A DNA stretch of 64,000 bases from Bacteroidales bacterium (GTDB lineage: Bacteria > Bacteroidota > Bacteroidia > Bacteroidales > M50B96), in the NCBI GenBank assembly GCA_018401015.1, contig JAGYLP010000007.1:1-64000 (forward strand), read 5' to 3'. A program made the translations under genes and the position numbers. Below the pieces are notes generated by a model. The model was not told where the DNA came from, did not search any database, and saw only the letters and a list, made by a program, of their open reading frames with translations. Below are positions 26,208-34,610 of this stretch, piece after piece (the stretch's first letter is position 1; the number at the start of each line of letters is the position of its first letter).

Positions 26208-28646
26208 TTAAGGTGTACAGGTTTTAGTCACTAAGGCTTTAACGGCTGGATTTTCCAGACTCATTAAGGAAATCTTTTTATTCTGATACCATTCGCAGAA
26301 CTTCTTTGGATTTTGGGCAGCAGCCGATTCACCACATTTCTCGAAAGAGCGGGTAAAAAACTTATCGCTCACGAAATTACTCATGGATAAATAGGCAAAG
26401 AGCATCTCCTCGTTGGCGTTCTCGCTTAAAATGTAGGGCTCCAACAAATTCAGAGCGAAATCGTAATCGTAATACTGTACAAAAAGGTAAGCTAATTGGA
26501 GGATACTTGCAGCATCGCTACCACTATTGGAGGCAATGGTTTTGATTTTTTCGAGCGATAACTCCGTTTGGTTGTTTTTATCGTCGAGTGTATCCATCCA
26601 TGAAAGGAGTTTAAACTGAAAATCGAGATTCAAGGCGTCGACCGTTTCTTTACTTAAAGTGGATTCGTACAGTTCTTCGATAGCCGTTTGCACTTTAAAA
26701 ATATCGTATTCCTCCACGATTGGATTTTGACTCATTTGAGCAAATAAAGCATTGAACTTAATGTAAGGGTTCACCGGATCGATTTGATGTAACTTCAAAA
26801 CAGTCGAATGCAAGGCATCTTCGTCGATAATCCCCAAATGATGTTGTAGCCAAATTTTATTCATCCACAATCCGCTAAAAAGCTTATCGAAAGGTATTTT
26901 CTGACGCACAACCGCTTCTTCGGTGTATTCACCTGCAAGTAATTTATGAATCATGTATTTCTGAATACTCAATGCCAAAGCCGTGTTTTCTTTTTCAACA
27001 GCCTTATTGAAGTGATAAATTACATATTCCTGTTCTTTTGATCCACGGATATCATAAATCACATCCAGCTGAACCTGTGCAAAACGATGCTTCGAAAGAA
27101 TGTTTTGGAATAGGGTATCCGATTTATATTGACCAAAACTACGAATCGCATCTTTCTCCGATAAAAAAGCCAAGGGTTCATACGGAGTACCAATCACATC
27201 GTCTCGAAATAAGGTCCAACCATTACTGGTCATTATATCTGCCTCGATTTTTTCTTCCTGCTTTTCCTGCATGGCCTGAACGATGGTTTCTGCTTTTTTG
27301 TGCAAGGCAATCATATCGCGGTTGCTGCTTCGGTCGCAAGAATTGAATGCTGCAATGCTCACTTTTTTAATGATGAAGGGGGGAACTTGAAAATCGTCCA
27401 AATAAGGTGCAATCTCATTGCAGGTTAGTTCATCTATTTTATCCTCGAAAGGAATGCGAAACATGAATTCATCGCTCACTGCCTCCGGATAGAATTCAAC
27501 TTTGTTGTAGAGGGTAATGGTATCGGCCAGCGTTTCAATTTTATTGAAATTTCGGAAAGACTCCTCGGTAGAAGAGGCAATTGGCATCGATTGACAAAAA
27601 CAATTGTCTTTGATTATTACTAAATGCAGCTCATAATCTTTAATTCCTTCGGGAATTTTTCCCAAGTTTAATCGAATCTTCTTTCTACCTTCTTTCCCCT
27701 GAATCTCATTTAACTCATATAGATCACTGCCATAAATTGGATCCGTAAGAATTCCACGATGAGGTGTAGAGTAGTCGATGAGATTGGGTCCGTTGAAGGG
27801 GTATTGATCTTTTTGTATAATATCCACCGCCAATCCATCGCGTGAGTCTGCTTTGATGATTCGTCGTAAGGTGCGGATATCATCGAATTCAAAATAAATG
27901 CTCCTGTTTTCCTTAAGAACCTGATTGACATAGGTCGATTTGTCTTCAACCTGGATACTATTCTTGAGTCGGTGTAGGTTGACTCGATCGAGTTTCTTAC
28001 AAATTTTTTCATCGTAGGAATCTAAACCTGCCGAGTGCCTGCTTACTTCAAGTGGCAGAGATTCTAAATCAGTCTGGCTTTGGAAAGGATGCACCGAGCT
28101 GGTAATTAAACTCACGTATATCTTTCGCTTATCGTCTGTCATCTGAGCCGATATTCCGGCATAACGATCTTTCATCTCCAACATGACAGAACGTGTTTTT
28201 GTACTTCTGTCCCAATACTCAATCACAGCTTTTGCCAGACTGGCATAGGAATGAAAATCCGGACCGTTGCGCAAGGAACTGCGCATACTCAGCTGACGAT
28301 ACAAAGGAGGGTAGCCTTCGCTCTCAAATAACTTATTCACTTCTTTGGGATCGAACTCGCGAACATCTTCCGATTCGCGGTTTTGTTCACACAATAAACC
28401 GGCAGCCGATTGAAGAAAGATTTCAGCTTCGTAAGGATCGAGCGATGCTTTCGTGCGATAAACGCCCAGTTCTTTTAAGATTAGATATTCAAGAAGCTCT
28501 GGTTTGTAATTCAGAATATCGATACTTTGTTGAAAATCTTGCTCTTGTGGAACACTTTGAATCGGTGTTTGGGTTATGCCTACTCCTTCTTGAAAAAAGA
28601 AGAGCAAAAGAAGGAGGAATGAGAATAGTTGTACTTTTCGAATCAT
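26208..28646 (-). CDS. large exported protein of unknown function, possible CAP/SCP-like N-terminal domain
   Basis: About 812 aa from MIRKVQLFSFLLLLLFFFQ, which gives a good signal peptide; the open frame begins at 28715. Residues ~30-190 (numbering from this start) show a pattern like the CAP/SCP-1 fold: ELGVYRTKASLDPYEAEIFL, then AKAVIEYWDRS and a final KIYVSLI strand. This is a weak, by-eye match. The middle has two beta-rich regions with Cys pairs (NCFCQ, LTCNEIAPYLDDF). The last third is all-helical with repeating units that look like TPR-type helices (AASILQLAYLFVQYYDYDFA). Probably periplasmic or outer-membrane-associated. No partner gene is adjacent. Confidence 0.6.
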   Translation of the reverse strand: MIRKVQLFSFLLLLLFFFQEGVGITQTPIQSVPQEQDFQQSIDILNYKPELLEYLILKELGVYRTKASLDPYEAEIFLQSAAGLLCEQNRESEDVREFDPKEVNKLFESEGYPPLYRQLSMRSSLRNGPDFHSYASLAKAVIEYWDRSTKTRSVMLEMKDRYAGISAQMTDDKRKIYVSLITSSVHPFQSQTDLESLPLEVSRHSAGLDSYDEKICKKLDRVNLHRLKNSIQVEDKSTYVNQVLKENRSIYFEFDDIRTLRRIIKADSRDGLAVDIIQKDQYPFNGPNLIDYSTPHRGILTDPIYGSDLYELNEIQGKEGRKKIRLNLGKIPEGIKDYELHLVIIKDNCFCQSMPIASSTEESFRNFNKIETLADTITLYNKVEFYPEAVSDEFMFRIPFEDKIDELTCNEIAPYLDDFQVPPFIIKKVSIAAFNSCDRSSNRDMIALHKKAETIVQAMQEKQEEKIEADIMTSNGWTLFRDDVIGTPYEPLAFLSEKDAIRSFGQYKSDTLFQNILSKHRFAQVQLDVIYDIRGSKEQEYVIYHFNKAVEKENTALALSIQKYMIHKLLAGEYTEEAVVRQKIPFDKLFSGLWMNKIWLQHHLGIIDEDALHSTVLKLHQIDPVNPYIKFNALFAQMSQNPIVEEYDIFKVQTAIEELYESTLSKETVDALNLDFQFKLLSWMDTLDDKNNQTELSLEKIKTIASNSGSDAASILQLAYLFVQYYDYDFALNLLEPYILSENANEEMLFAYLSMSNFVSDKFFTRSFEKCGESAAAQNPKKFCEWYQNKKISLMSLENPAVKALVTKTCTP

Positions 28647-28821
28647 ACCGGAATGAATTAATTTCAACTGAACTTTAGCTCTTGTAACTAGCCGATTTCC
28701 GCCCCATTTCTCCATCTTATCGTTTCAAGGCTTTCTGTTGGGTTGGACTCTAATTAGCTTCCATTAAAGTAAACCATAAAATTTTAATTACGGAAGGGGT
28801 GATTCTCAATTTTTGTTGAAG

Positions 28822-28850
28822 ATTTTAACTCAATTTTAATCATTTAACCA
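28822..28850. promoter_or_regulatory. candidate operator: three 9-bp direct repeats
   Basis: Three near-identical units attttaact (28822), attttaatc (28833) and atttaacca (28842), spaced 11 and 9 bases, lie upstream of the rprX-like gene. OmpR-type response regulators bind such phased direct repeats, so this may be an autoregulatory site. AT-rich sequence makes chance matches likely. Confidence 0.3.
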
Positions 28851-28862
28851 AGCTTTTATGAT

Positions 28863-28878
28863 TTCTGCATCAGCAGAA
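28863..28878. repeat. short inverted repeat upstream of rprX
   Basis: Arms ttctgc and gcagaa separated by atca, about 45 bases before the kinase start. Could be an operator or a leader hairpin. Confidence 0.3.
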
Positions 28879-28921
28879 TTTAAAAAACGATTCTAGTTTT
28901 GAGGGTTCATAATTTCGACCA

Positions 28922-30208
28922 GTGAAAAACAAACCATCCAACAATTTCTTTCGATTTAACTTTTGGGTTGCCATTATCATCTTTTCGCTCATTGGACTTC
29001 TATTTACACAAGTCTTTTGGATACGCAATGCCGTTCAGTTAGCCGAAACGCAATTCGATCATCGGGTATCGCTAGCCATGGATGAAGTGGTTCGGGAGTT
29101 GCGCGATAACATTCGCGACGATGCTTCACTCATTAAGTCGGCACTCACCTGTCAGGAAAAACAGCTAGCCATTCTCAGCATGATCGACTACGATTTCCTC
29201 GACTCCTTGATGGCCGACCGATTTGCTTATTATCAAGTCGATAGCGTTTTTCAATACGAAGTAGTAAACTGCTACGATAATCATGTACACAATGCCGATG
29301 ATCCAGACTTGAAATCGGGGAAAGACAAAAAAAATCACACCGCTTTCTTTACTTGTGCTCGTTTAAAAGAGTGTTTTCATCTAGAGGTGCATTTCCCCAA
29401 TAAACGGAAATATGCCCTCATGAGCATTTCTCTCTGGATGGGCTTATCCTTCGCTTTCTTGCTCATCCTGCTCTACGGATTCTATTTTATTGTGAACACC
29501 GTTTTTACCCAAAAGAAAATTTCTCAAATCAAGAACGACTTCATCAACAATATGACGCATGAATTAAAAACACCCATATCCACCATTTCGATGGCCAGCG
29601 AAGTAATTTCGAGCATCGGGATGGATTCCGAAAATGACCGTTTGAATAAATACATTCGAATTATACACGAAGAAAATAACCGTTTGAGCGACCATGTAGA
29701 GAAAGTCTTGGAGATTGCCTTGTTAGACAGTGGCGATATTGACTTGAACCCGGAAGAAATCGAAGTAAACGAATTAATCGAAGATATTTGCGAACCTTAT
29801 CTCTTCGAAGAATGCACCGAGAACTTGTCCATCGAGCTTCAATTGAATGCAAAAGAACCTCATGTATACGTCGATCGAATGCATCTGATAAATGTCATCA
29901 CCAATTTGCTCGATAATGCTCGTAAATACAGCAATGGAAAAGCTGAGATTCAAATTCGTACGGTCGATTTACCTCACAAATTATTGATTGAGGTTTCCGA
30001 CAAGGGAATTGGGATGAGTGCTGAAACTCTAAAACATGTTTTCGAGAAATTTTACCGTCGACCCACTGGAAATCGCCATGATACTAAAGGATTCGGCTTA
30101 GGTTTGTATTATGTTCAAACGATTTTGAAGTCGATGGGGGGCGAAATAAAAGTAAAAAGTGAACTGAACAAAGGGAGTCAATTCTTTGTATATTTACCCA
30201 AGAACTGA
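28922..30208 (+). CDS. rprX: sensor histidine kinase, RprX-like
   Basis: 428 aa starting at GTG. TM1 at about residues 14-34, a ~135-residue periplasmic sensor part with several Cys, TM2 at about 171-193, then HisKA with the phospho-acceptor His213 in MTHELKTPIS. HATPase boxes are intact: NVITNLLDNARKYSN, DKGIGM, and GFGLGL. No HAMP domain is evident between TM2 and HisKA. Domain order, size and the adjacent OmpR-family regulator match the RprX/RprY pair of Bacteroides and relatives. The signal sensed is not known from sequence. Confidence 0.88.
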   Translation: MKNKPSNNFFRFNFWVAIIIFSLIGLLFTQVFWIRNAVQLAETQFDHRVSLAMDEVVRELRDNIRDDASLIKSALTCQEKQLAILSMIDYDFLDSLMADRFAYYQVDSVFQYEVVNCYDNHVHNADDPDLKSGKDKKNHTAFFTCARLKECFHLEVHFPNKRKYALMSISLWMGLSFAFLLILLYGFYFIVNTVFTQKKISQIKNDFINNMTHELKTPISTISMASEVISSIGMDSENDRLNKYIRIIHEENNRLSDHVEKVLEIALLDSGDIDLNPEEIEVNELIEDICEPYLFEECTENLSIELQLNAKEPHVYVDRMHLINVITNLLDNARKYSNGKAEIQIRTVDLPHKLLIEVSDKGIGMSAETLKHVFEKFYRRPTGNRHDTKGFGLGLYYVQTILKSMGGEIKVKSELNKGSQFFVYLPKN

Positions 30209-30265
30209 AGTATTGATTTATAGTTCTTTAATTCTCTTACAGGTAACTATTAAGTAGCAGTGAGT

Positions 30266-30982
30266 ATGACCATGAAAACGATAAAGGCAAAAATACTTTT
30301 GGTGGAAGACGATGAGAATTTGGGGTTCATCTTGAAGGATTACCTCGAACTCATGAACTTTGATGTTCAGTGGCTGACCAATGGAAACGATGCTTTTATC
30401 CACTTCAAGCAAAACGAGTTTGATATTTGCATCATCGACGTGATGCTTCCGCTTAAAGATGGATTTACCTTGGCAAAGGAAATACGAGAAATGAACAAAC
30501 GAATTCCGATTGTTTTTCTCACTGCCAAACAAATGAAGGAAGACCGAATTCGCGGTTTCGAATTAGGCGCCGACGATTATATCACCAAACCCTTTAGCAC
30601 CGAGGAACTCAAACTGCGAATCGAAGCAATCCTTCGTCGATCAAACAACCAATTATTTGGTGAAGAATTACCTTCCATTTATGAAATTGGTTCCTTCATT
30701 TTTAATTACAACGACCACACCCTTAACCACGAAGGCGATATCAGGCGTCTTACCAAAAAAGAGGCAGAAGTGCTGAACCTGCTGTGTCAAAGCCTCAACA
30801 AGCTGGTTCGAAGAGATAAAGTGCTGAAAGCTGTTTGGGGAAAAGACGACTATTTCATGGGACGAAGTATGGATGTGTACATTACTCGACTTCGGAAGTA
30901 CCTGAAAGCCGATTCCCGGCTAACCATTACCAATATTCATGGTACAGGATTTAAACTTGAAGTAAGAAAAGAAGATGAGTGA
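30266..30982 (+). CDS. rprY: OmpR-family response regulator, RprY-like
   Basis: About 238 aa. Receiver domain with acidic pocket VEDDEN and phosphorylation-site Asp in CIIDVMLPLKDG, then the TAKQ and ITKPF switch residues. The C-terminal winged helix contains LTKKEAEVLNLLCQ and the SMDVYITRLRKYLK recognition region. Possible starts are GTG 30260, ATG 30266 and ATG 30272; I use 30266 without strong evidence. It follows the kinase by about 57 bases and overlaps the next gene by eight bases. Confidence 0.88.
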   Translation: MTMKTIKAKILLVEDDENLGFILKDYLELMNFDVQWLTNGNDAFIHFKQNEFDICIIDVMLPLKDGFTLAKEIREMNKRIPIVFLTAKQMKEDRIRGFELGADDYITKPFSTEELKLRIEAILRRSNNQLFGEELPSIYEIGSFIFNYNDHTLNHEGDIRRLTKKEAEVLNLLCQSLNKLVRRDKVLKAVWGKDDYFMGRSMDVYITRLRKYLKADSRLTITNIHGTGFKLEVRKEDE

Positions 30983-31358
30983 TAATCTCCCTCGAATCGA
31001 TAAGTTTTTATGGGCTATTCGGGTCTTCAAAACGCGATCCCTGGCAGCAGAAGCTTGCCGAAAAGGTCGCGTCTTTGTCAACGATCAGGAGGTGAAGGCA
31101 GCCCGCATACTCAAACCAGGCGATCGGATTGCGGTCCGAAAAAATCCGATAACCTATACCTACGAGGTGAAGGAACTCTTGCAAAATAGGGTAGGAGCAG
31201 CGCTTGTATCCCGCTATGTAACTGACTTAACCCCCGACGAAGAAAAAGAAAAGCTTTTAGTCGCTTCTCAAAGCCAATTCTTTTATCGACCCAAAGGACA
31301 AGGACGACCAACCAAAAAAGATCGCCGCGACATCGATCGAATTGTCGATTTAGACTAG
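30975..31358 (+). CDS. hslR: S4-domain RNA-binding protein, Hsp15-like
   Basis: 127 aa. N-terminal S4 domain (RIDKFLWAIRVFKTRSLA, then ACRKGRVFVNDQ and LKPGDRI) with a basic C-terminal tail (GQGRPTKKDRRDIDR). The E. coli relative Hsp15 rescues stalled 50S subunits carrying peptidyl-tRNA. Its ATG lies inside the end of the response regulator gene (8-base overlap), so the two are co-translated. Convergent with upp. Confidence 0.85.
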   Translation: MSDNLPRIDKFLWAIRVFKTRSLAAEACRKGRVFVNDQEVKAARILKPGDRIAVRKNPITYTYEVKELLQNRVGAALVSRYVTDLTPDEEKEKLLVASQSQFFYRPKGQGRPTKKDRRDIDRIVDLD

Positions 31359-31372
31359 AAAGAAACTAGTCT
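31352..31372. terminator. small convergent hairpin spanning both stop codons
   Basis: Arms agactag (31352-31358) and ctagtct (31366-31372) with an A-rich seven-base loop. The TAG of hslR forms the end of one arm and the TAG of upp (minus strand) the start of the other. A pyrimidine-rich stretch follows on the plus strand. Weak but bidirectional. Confidence 0.5.
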
Positions 31373-32019
31373 TCTTTGCTACCAAATGCCAAATCGCCGG
31401 CATCTCCAAGACCGGGAACAATGTATGATTTAACGGTTAGTTCATCGTCGATTGCCAGAGTCCAAATACTTACTTCCTTTTCGTCGAGTTTTTTCTGCAA
31501 ATACTCTACGCCTTCCTTACTGGCAATGATTGATGCGAAGTGTGTGTGTTTGGGTTTACCAAAAGCCATGAGCTGTCGGTAGGTTTTTTCGGCCGATACA
31601 CCGGTAGCAATCATGGGATCGGCAATGATGAGGATTTTCCCTTCTAAATTAGGAATAGATACATATTCCACTTTTACTTCAAAACCATCGTCTTTACCAT
31701 ACTTTCTGTAAGCGGCAATGAATCCGTTATCGGCATGATCGAATACATTCAGGAATCCGTGATGCATGGGGATACCGGCCCTCATAATGGAAGCAATAAC
31801 AACTTCGTCGCTGAGAAGAGGCACTTCGCTTAAACCAAGTGGTGTTTGCACCTCGCTAAGTTCATAATCGAAAGAACGGCTTATTTCATAGGCCATGATC
31901 TGAGCGATACGCTCCAAATTAAATCGGAAACGAAGCCGATCGGTTTGTATTTCATGATCGCGAATTTCGGAGAGGTATTGATTGAGGATAGAGTTCGATT
32001 TACCCAGGTTATGTATCAT
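31366..32019 (-). CDS. upp: uracil phosphoribosyltransferase
   Basis: About 217 aa. Salvages uracil with PRPP to UMP. The PRPP-binding loop appears as ILIIADPMIATGVSAEKTYR, and the C-terminal IDDELTVKSYIVPGLGDAGD is the uracil-binding region of the family. The start MIHNLGKSNSILNQYL at 32019 is chosen; an in-frame extension to 32073 is unlikely. Confidence 0.93.
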   Translation of the reverse strand: MIHNLGKSNSILNQYLSEIRDHEIQTDRLRFRFNLERIAQIMAYEISRSFDYELSEVQTPLGLSEVPLLSDEVVIASIMRAGIPMHHGFLNVFDHADNGFIAAYRKYGKDDGFEVKVEYVSIPNLEGKILIIADPMIATGVSAEKTYRQLMAFGKPKHTHFASIIASKEGVEYLQKKLDEKEVSIWTLAIDDELTVKSYIVPGLGDAGDLAFGSKED

Positions 32020-32175
32020 AATGCCTTGCTTTTTGTTTGGTGTCGAATGTAAGAAATCGGTCGTATAATCCACAAGTTATTCAGCACATTTCAGGTAAAA
32101 CCGGCTCTTTTCATCTGAGGGATTGGAGGGTATTTTTTTTCGACCACTATGTGTTGATAATTAATTGAATACTGC

Positions 32176-32205
32176 TTGGAATATGGGATTAACTTACTAT
32201 TTTTG
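32176..32205 (+). promoter_or_regulatory. promoter of the rpsF-rpsR-rplI operon
   Basis: TTG at 32176-32178, a 19-base spacer, and TATTTTTG at 32198-32205. This is the textbook Bacteroidota -33/-7 arrangement, about 40 bases upstream of the rpsF start. Confidence 0.75.
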
Positions 32206-32246
32206 CACCCCGAAATCAATTTTATTATCAATCAATTTATTGAATT

Positions 32247-32597
32247 ATGAAAAATCATTATGAAACCGTTTTCATTTTAACTCCCGTTTTATCTGAGGCT
32301 CAGGTAAAGGAAGCGGTACAAAAATTCAAGGATCTGATTGTTGCTCAAGGAGGTAACATCGTTCATGAAGAAGATTGGGGTATGAGAAAATTAGCTTATC
32401 CCATTCAAAAGAAAAGCACTGGATTCTATACTTTATTAGAATTCGAGGCAGAGCCCGGCGTAATTGCGACCCTCGAAACGGCTTATCGCCGCGACGAACG
32501 GGTGATTCGTTTTTTAACGACTCGTTTAGATAAGTATGCACTCGCATATGCCGAAAAGAAGAGAAAAAAATTAGAAGAAACATCAAAGGAGGGATAA
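32247..32597 (+). CDS. rpsF: 30S ribosomal protein bS6
   Basis: 116 aa. Starts [15 protein letters not shown] and has the conserved [20 protein letters not shown] strand region. bS6 binds bS18 on the platform of the small subunit. First gene of the operon. No Shine-Dalgarno is present before its ATG, in contrast to the two genes downstream. Confidence 0.97.
   Translation: MKNHYETVFILTPVLSEAQVKEAVQKFKDLIVAQGGNIVHEEDWGMRKLAYPIQKKSTGFYTLLEFEAEPGVIATLETAYRRDERVIRFLTTRLDKYALAYAEKKRKKLEETSKEG
32585..32593 (+). promoter_or_regulatory. strong Shine-Dalgarno of rpsR
   Basis: AAAGGAGGG, of which eight bases can pair with the usual 16S rRNA 3' tail, with an eight-base spacer to the ATG at 32602. It lies inside the end of rpsF. 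Strong Shine-Dalgarno sequences are rare in Bacteroidota. Confidence 0.8.
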
Positions 32598-32601
32598 TAT
32601 C

Positions 32602-32871
32602 ATGGCTCAAAATTCATCAGAAATCAGATACTTAACACCACCGAGTGTTGAAATTCAAAAGAAAAAATATTGCCGATTCAGAAAGAATCGAATCAAATTT
32701 ATCGATTATAAGGATCCTGAATTCCTTAAGAAATTTCTGAACGAGCAAGGTAAAATTTTACCTCGCCGTGTAACTGGTACTTCGCTGAAGTATCAACGAA
32801 AAGTAGGGCAGGCAATTAAACGAGCTCGTCACCTCGCTTTACTTCCCTATTTAACCGATTTATTGAAATAA
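32602..32871 (+). CDS. rpsR: 30S ribosomal protein bS18
   Basis: 89 aa. The core has [25 protein letters not shown] and [10 protein letters not shown], all conserved in bS18. It pairs with bS6 on the platform, near the 3' end of 16S rRNA. In Bacteroidota bS18, bS6 and bS21 form the pocket that hides the anti-Shine-Dalgarno. This gene nevertheless carries a strong Shine-Dalgarno. Confidence 0.97.
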   Translation: MAQNSSEIRYLTPPSVEIQKKKYCRFRKNRIKFIDYKDPEFLKKFLNEQGKILPRRVTGTSLKYQRKVGQAIKRARHLALLPYLTDLLK

Positions 32872-32873
32872 TT

Positions 32874-32880
32874 AAGGAGG
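32874..32880 (+). promoter_or_regulatory. strong Shine-Dalgarno of rplI
   Basis: AAGGAGG with an eight-base spacer to the ATG at 32889, starting two bases after the rpsR stop. The last bases before the start (tatcATGg) are also the same as at rpsR. Confidence 0.75.
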
Positions 32881-32888
32881 ACTGTATC

Positions 32889-33335
32889 ATGGAAGTAATA
32901 TTAAGAGAAGATGTTGCCAACTTAGGGCAAAAAGACGATGTAGTAGTAGTAAAGCCAGGTTATGGCCGCAACTACCTTATCCCAAAAGGCTTAGCCATTC
33001 TGGCAACCGAAAGCCAAAAGAAAATTCACAGCGAAAATCTCCGTCAACGTGCTCATAAAGAAGCTAAACTGAAAGATGCTGCTCTGAAAATTGCGGCTCA
33101 ATTGGAAAACAAAAAAGTTTCCATTGGAGCAAAAATCAGCAGCACCGGCAAAATTTTTGGCTCTGTTAATGCCATCCAAATTGCTGAAGCAATTGCCAAA
33201 AAAGGAATCGAAATCGACCGCAAAGCGATTACCATCCCAGGCGATTCGATCAAAGAGGTTGGCGATTATGTAGCTAAAATCAAATTACACCGCGAAGTAA
33301 TTATCGATTTAGAATTCACGGTAACGGGCGAATAA
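32889..33335 (+). CDS. rplI: 50S ribosomal protein bL9
   Basis: 148 aa. Begins MEVILREDVANLGQKDDVV with GYGRNYLIPKGLA, the conserved N-domain of bL9. A long connecting helix leads to the C-domain (FGSVNAIQIAEAI, IEIDRKAI). Third and last gene of the operon, followed by a strong terminator. Confidence 0.97.
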   Translation: MEVILREDVANLGQKDDVVVVKPGYGRNYLIPKGLAILATESQKKIHSENLRQRAHKEAKLKDAALKIAAQLENKKVSIGAKISSTGKIFGSVNAIQIAEAIAKKGIEIDRKAITIPGDSIKEVGDYVAKIKLHREVIIDLEFTVTGE

Positions 33336-33348
33336 ACGCAAGTTCTTC

Positions 33349-33390
33349 AAAAAAAAGAGGCTGAAGTCAATTTCAGCCTCTTTTTTTTTT
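33349..33390. terminator. bidirectional intrinsic terminator
   Basis: Stem with arms 33349-33365 and 33372-33388 (core gaggctgaa / ttcagcctc), six-base loop, long A and T tracts. It ends the ribosomal operon and, on the other strand, ridA. Confidence 0.93.
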
Positions 33391-33395
33391 GAGGT

Positions 33396-33773
33396 CTATT
33401 TGGAGGCGATGGTCTCAATCTCAACCATCACTCCCAAAGGTAGTTTCACAACCTGAAAGGCCGAGCGAGCTGGAGGAGCATCCGGATAGTAGCTGGCGTA
33501 AACCTCGTTCATGGCAGCAAAATTCTCCATGTTGTCGAGAAATACAGTCGACTTAATCACATCCTTGTAGGAATAACCGGCCGTTTTTAAAATGGCACCC
33601 ACATTTTCTAAAACCTGTCGGGTTTGTTCCTTAATCCCGCCCTCAACAACTTGACCGGTGCTTGAATCAACCGGAATTTGACCGCTGATAAACAGCATGC
33701 TGTTAGCTTCAATAGCTTGACTGTAAGGCCCTACTGCTTTTGGAGCCTTGTCGGTGTGAATCACTTTTTTCAT
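33396..33773 (-). CDS. ridA: RidA family 2-iminobutanoate/2-iminopropanoate deaminase
   Basis: 125 aa. Hydrolyses reactive enamine/imine intermediates released by PLP enzymes. The conserved GPYSQAI, FISGQIPVD and PARSAFQVVKLPLGVMVEIE stretches are all present, including the Arg that binds the substrate carboxylate and the late Glu. Single gene, convergent with rplI. Confidence 0.93.
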   Translation of the reverse strand: MKKVIHTDKAPKAVGPYSQAIEANSMLFISGQIPVDSSTGQVVEGGIKEQTRQVLENVGAILKTAGYSYKDVIKSTVFLDNMENFAAMNEVYASYYPDAPPARSAFQVVKLPLGVMVEIETIASK

Positions 33774-33912
33774 AGGATATCAATTGGTTTATGATGTTCA
33801 AAACAAAAGGGTCAGACTTGAATCGATTCGAGAAGAAAGGAATCCACGCCATTTTTCCCGGGCAGTCGGGCTAATTTACACAATAATTACTCAAATTGGC
33901 TTGGAAAGTGGC

Positions 33913-34476
33913 CTAATAAAAATAGAGAATTAAAAAAACTACCGGAATGACAATCCCTATTCCGGTTAACCAGGCACCGCGGCGAGTAATTCCATTCTTT
34001 CCTTTCAAAATGAACAATCCACTTAAGGCCAATAAAGTAAGGGCGACCGCATAGGCATCGGAAAAATAAGTCCACCACCTAATGGGGTTATAATGCAAGT
34101 AATTCATGGGGGCCAAAATAGGTCTGCGTTTGGTTTGTTCAATTAGTACTTCTCCTGTTAGGGTGTCGATTAAGACATTCCCATCTTTGATAAATACTTT
34201 TAGTGTGCGGGAATTAGAATAATAATGCGACCGATACACAAAATCTGAATCGAGGGTTTCCAATAGCTCCTTTATTTGTGTTTTGGATAATTTCCCCGAT
34301 TCAGCTTCGGGAAATACTACCTGATCGGTACTAATGTCGATCCGGTAATTCGGATTCCAATCGTCGCGGTGGTTTATAGCTATTCCGGAGAGAGCATAAA
34401 TGATGGTGGTGAAAAAGAAAATATATCCTAAATCGCGATGAATGGCGCGATTCCATTTTCTCCATTTAAAGTCCAT
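33913..34476 (-). CDS. PepSY-associated membrane protein
   Basis: 187 aa. Begins with a basic segment and TM helix (HRDLGYIFFFTTIIYALSG) leading to NHRDDWNP. A periplasmic PepSY-like part follows, then a second TM (AYAVALTLLALSGLFIL) and a third C-terminal TM (GIGIVIPVVFLILYFY). PepSY-TM proteins are often linked to iron reduction or siderophore uptake. It lies downstream of the His-rich lipoprotein gene, separated by a terminator, so they may not be one operon. Confidence 0.78.
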   Translation of the reverse strand: MDFKWRKWNRAIHRDLGYIFFFTTIIYALSGIAINHRDDWNPNYRIDISTDQVVFPEAESGKLSKTQIKELLETLDSDFVYRSHYYSNSRTLKVFIKDGNVLIDTLTGEVLIEQTKRRPILAPMNYLHYNPIRWWTYFSDAYAVALTLLALSGLFILKGKNGITRRGAWLTGIGIVIPVVFLILYFY

Positions 34477-34536
34477 AATGTTGTTGAAAAAAAGGTTGAA
34501 CGAAAGTTGTCCTCAAAAGTACGTTTCTTATGAAAA

Positions 34537-34572
34537 AAAACAGCCACTCAGCAATTGCTGAGTGGCTGTTTT
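34537..34572. terminator. intrinsic terminator (palindromic)
   Basis: A perfect 36-base palindrome (arms 34537-34554 and 34555-34572; core cagccactcag). On the minus strand a run of eight T follows, so it ends the lipoprotein gene transcript. Confidence 0.88.
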
Positions 34573-34610
34573 AACTAAAAATAAACGCTTTTTACACGTG
34601 TCAGAATCGA

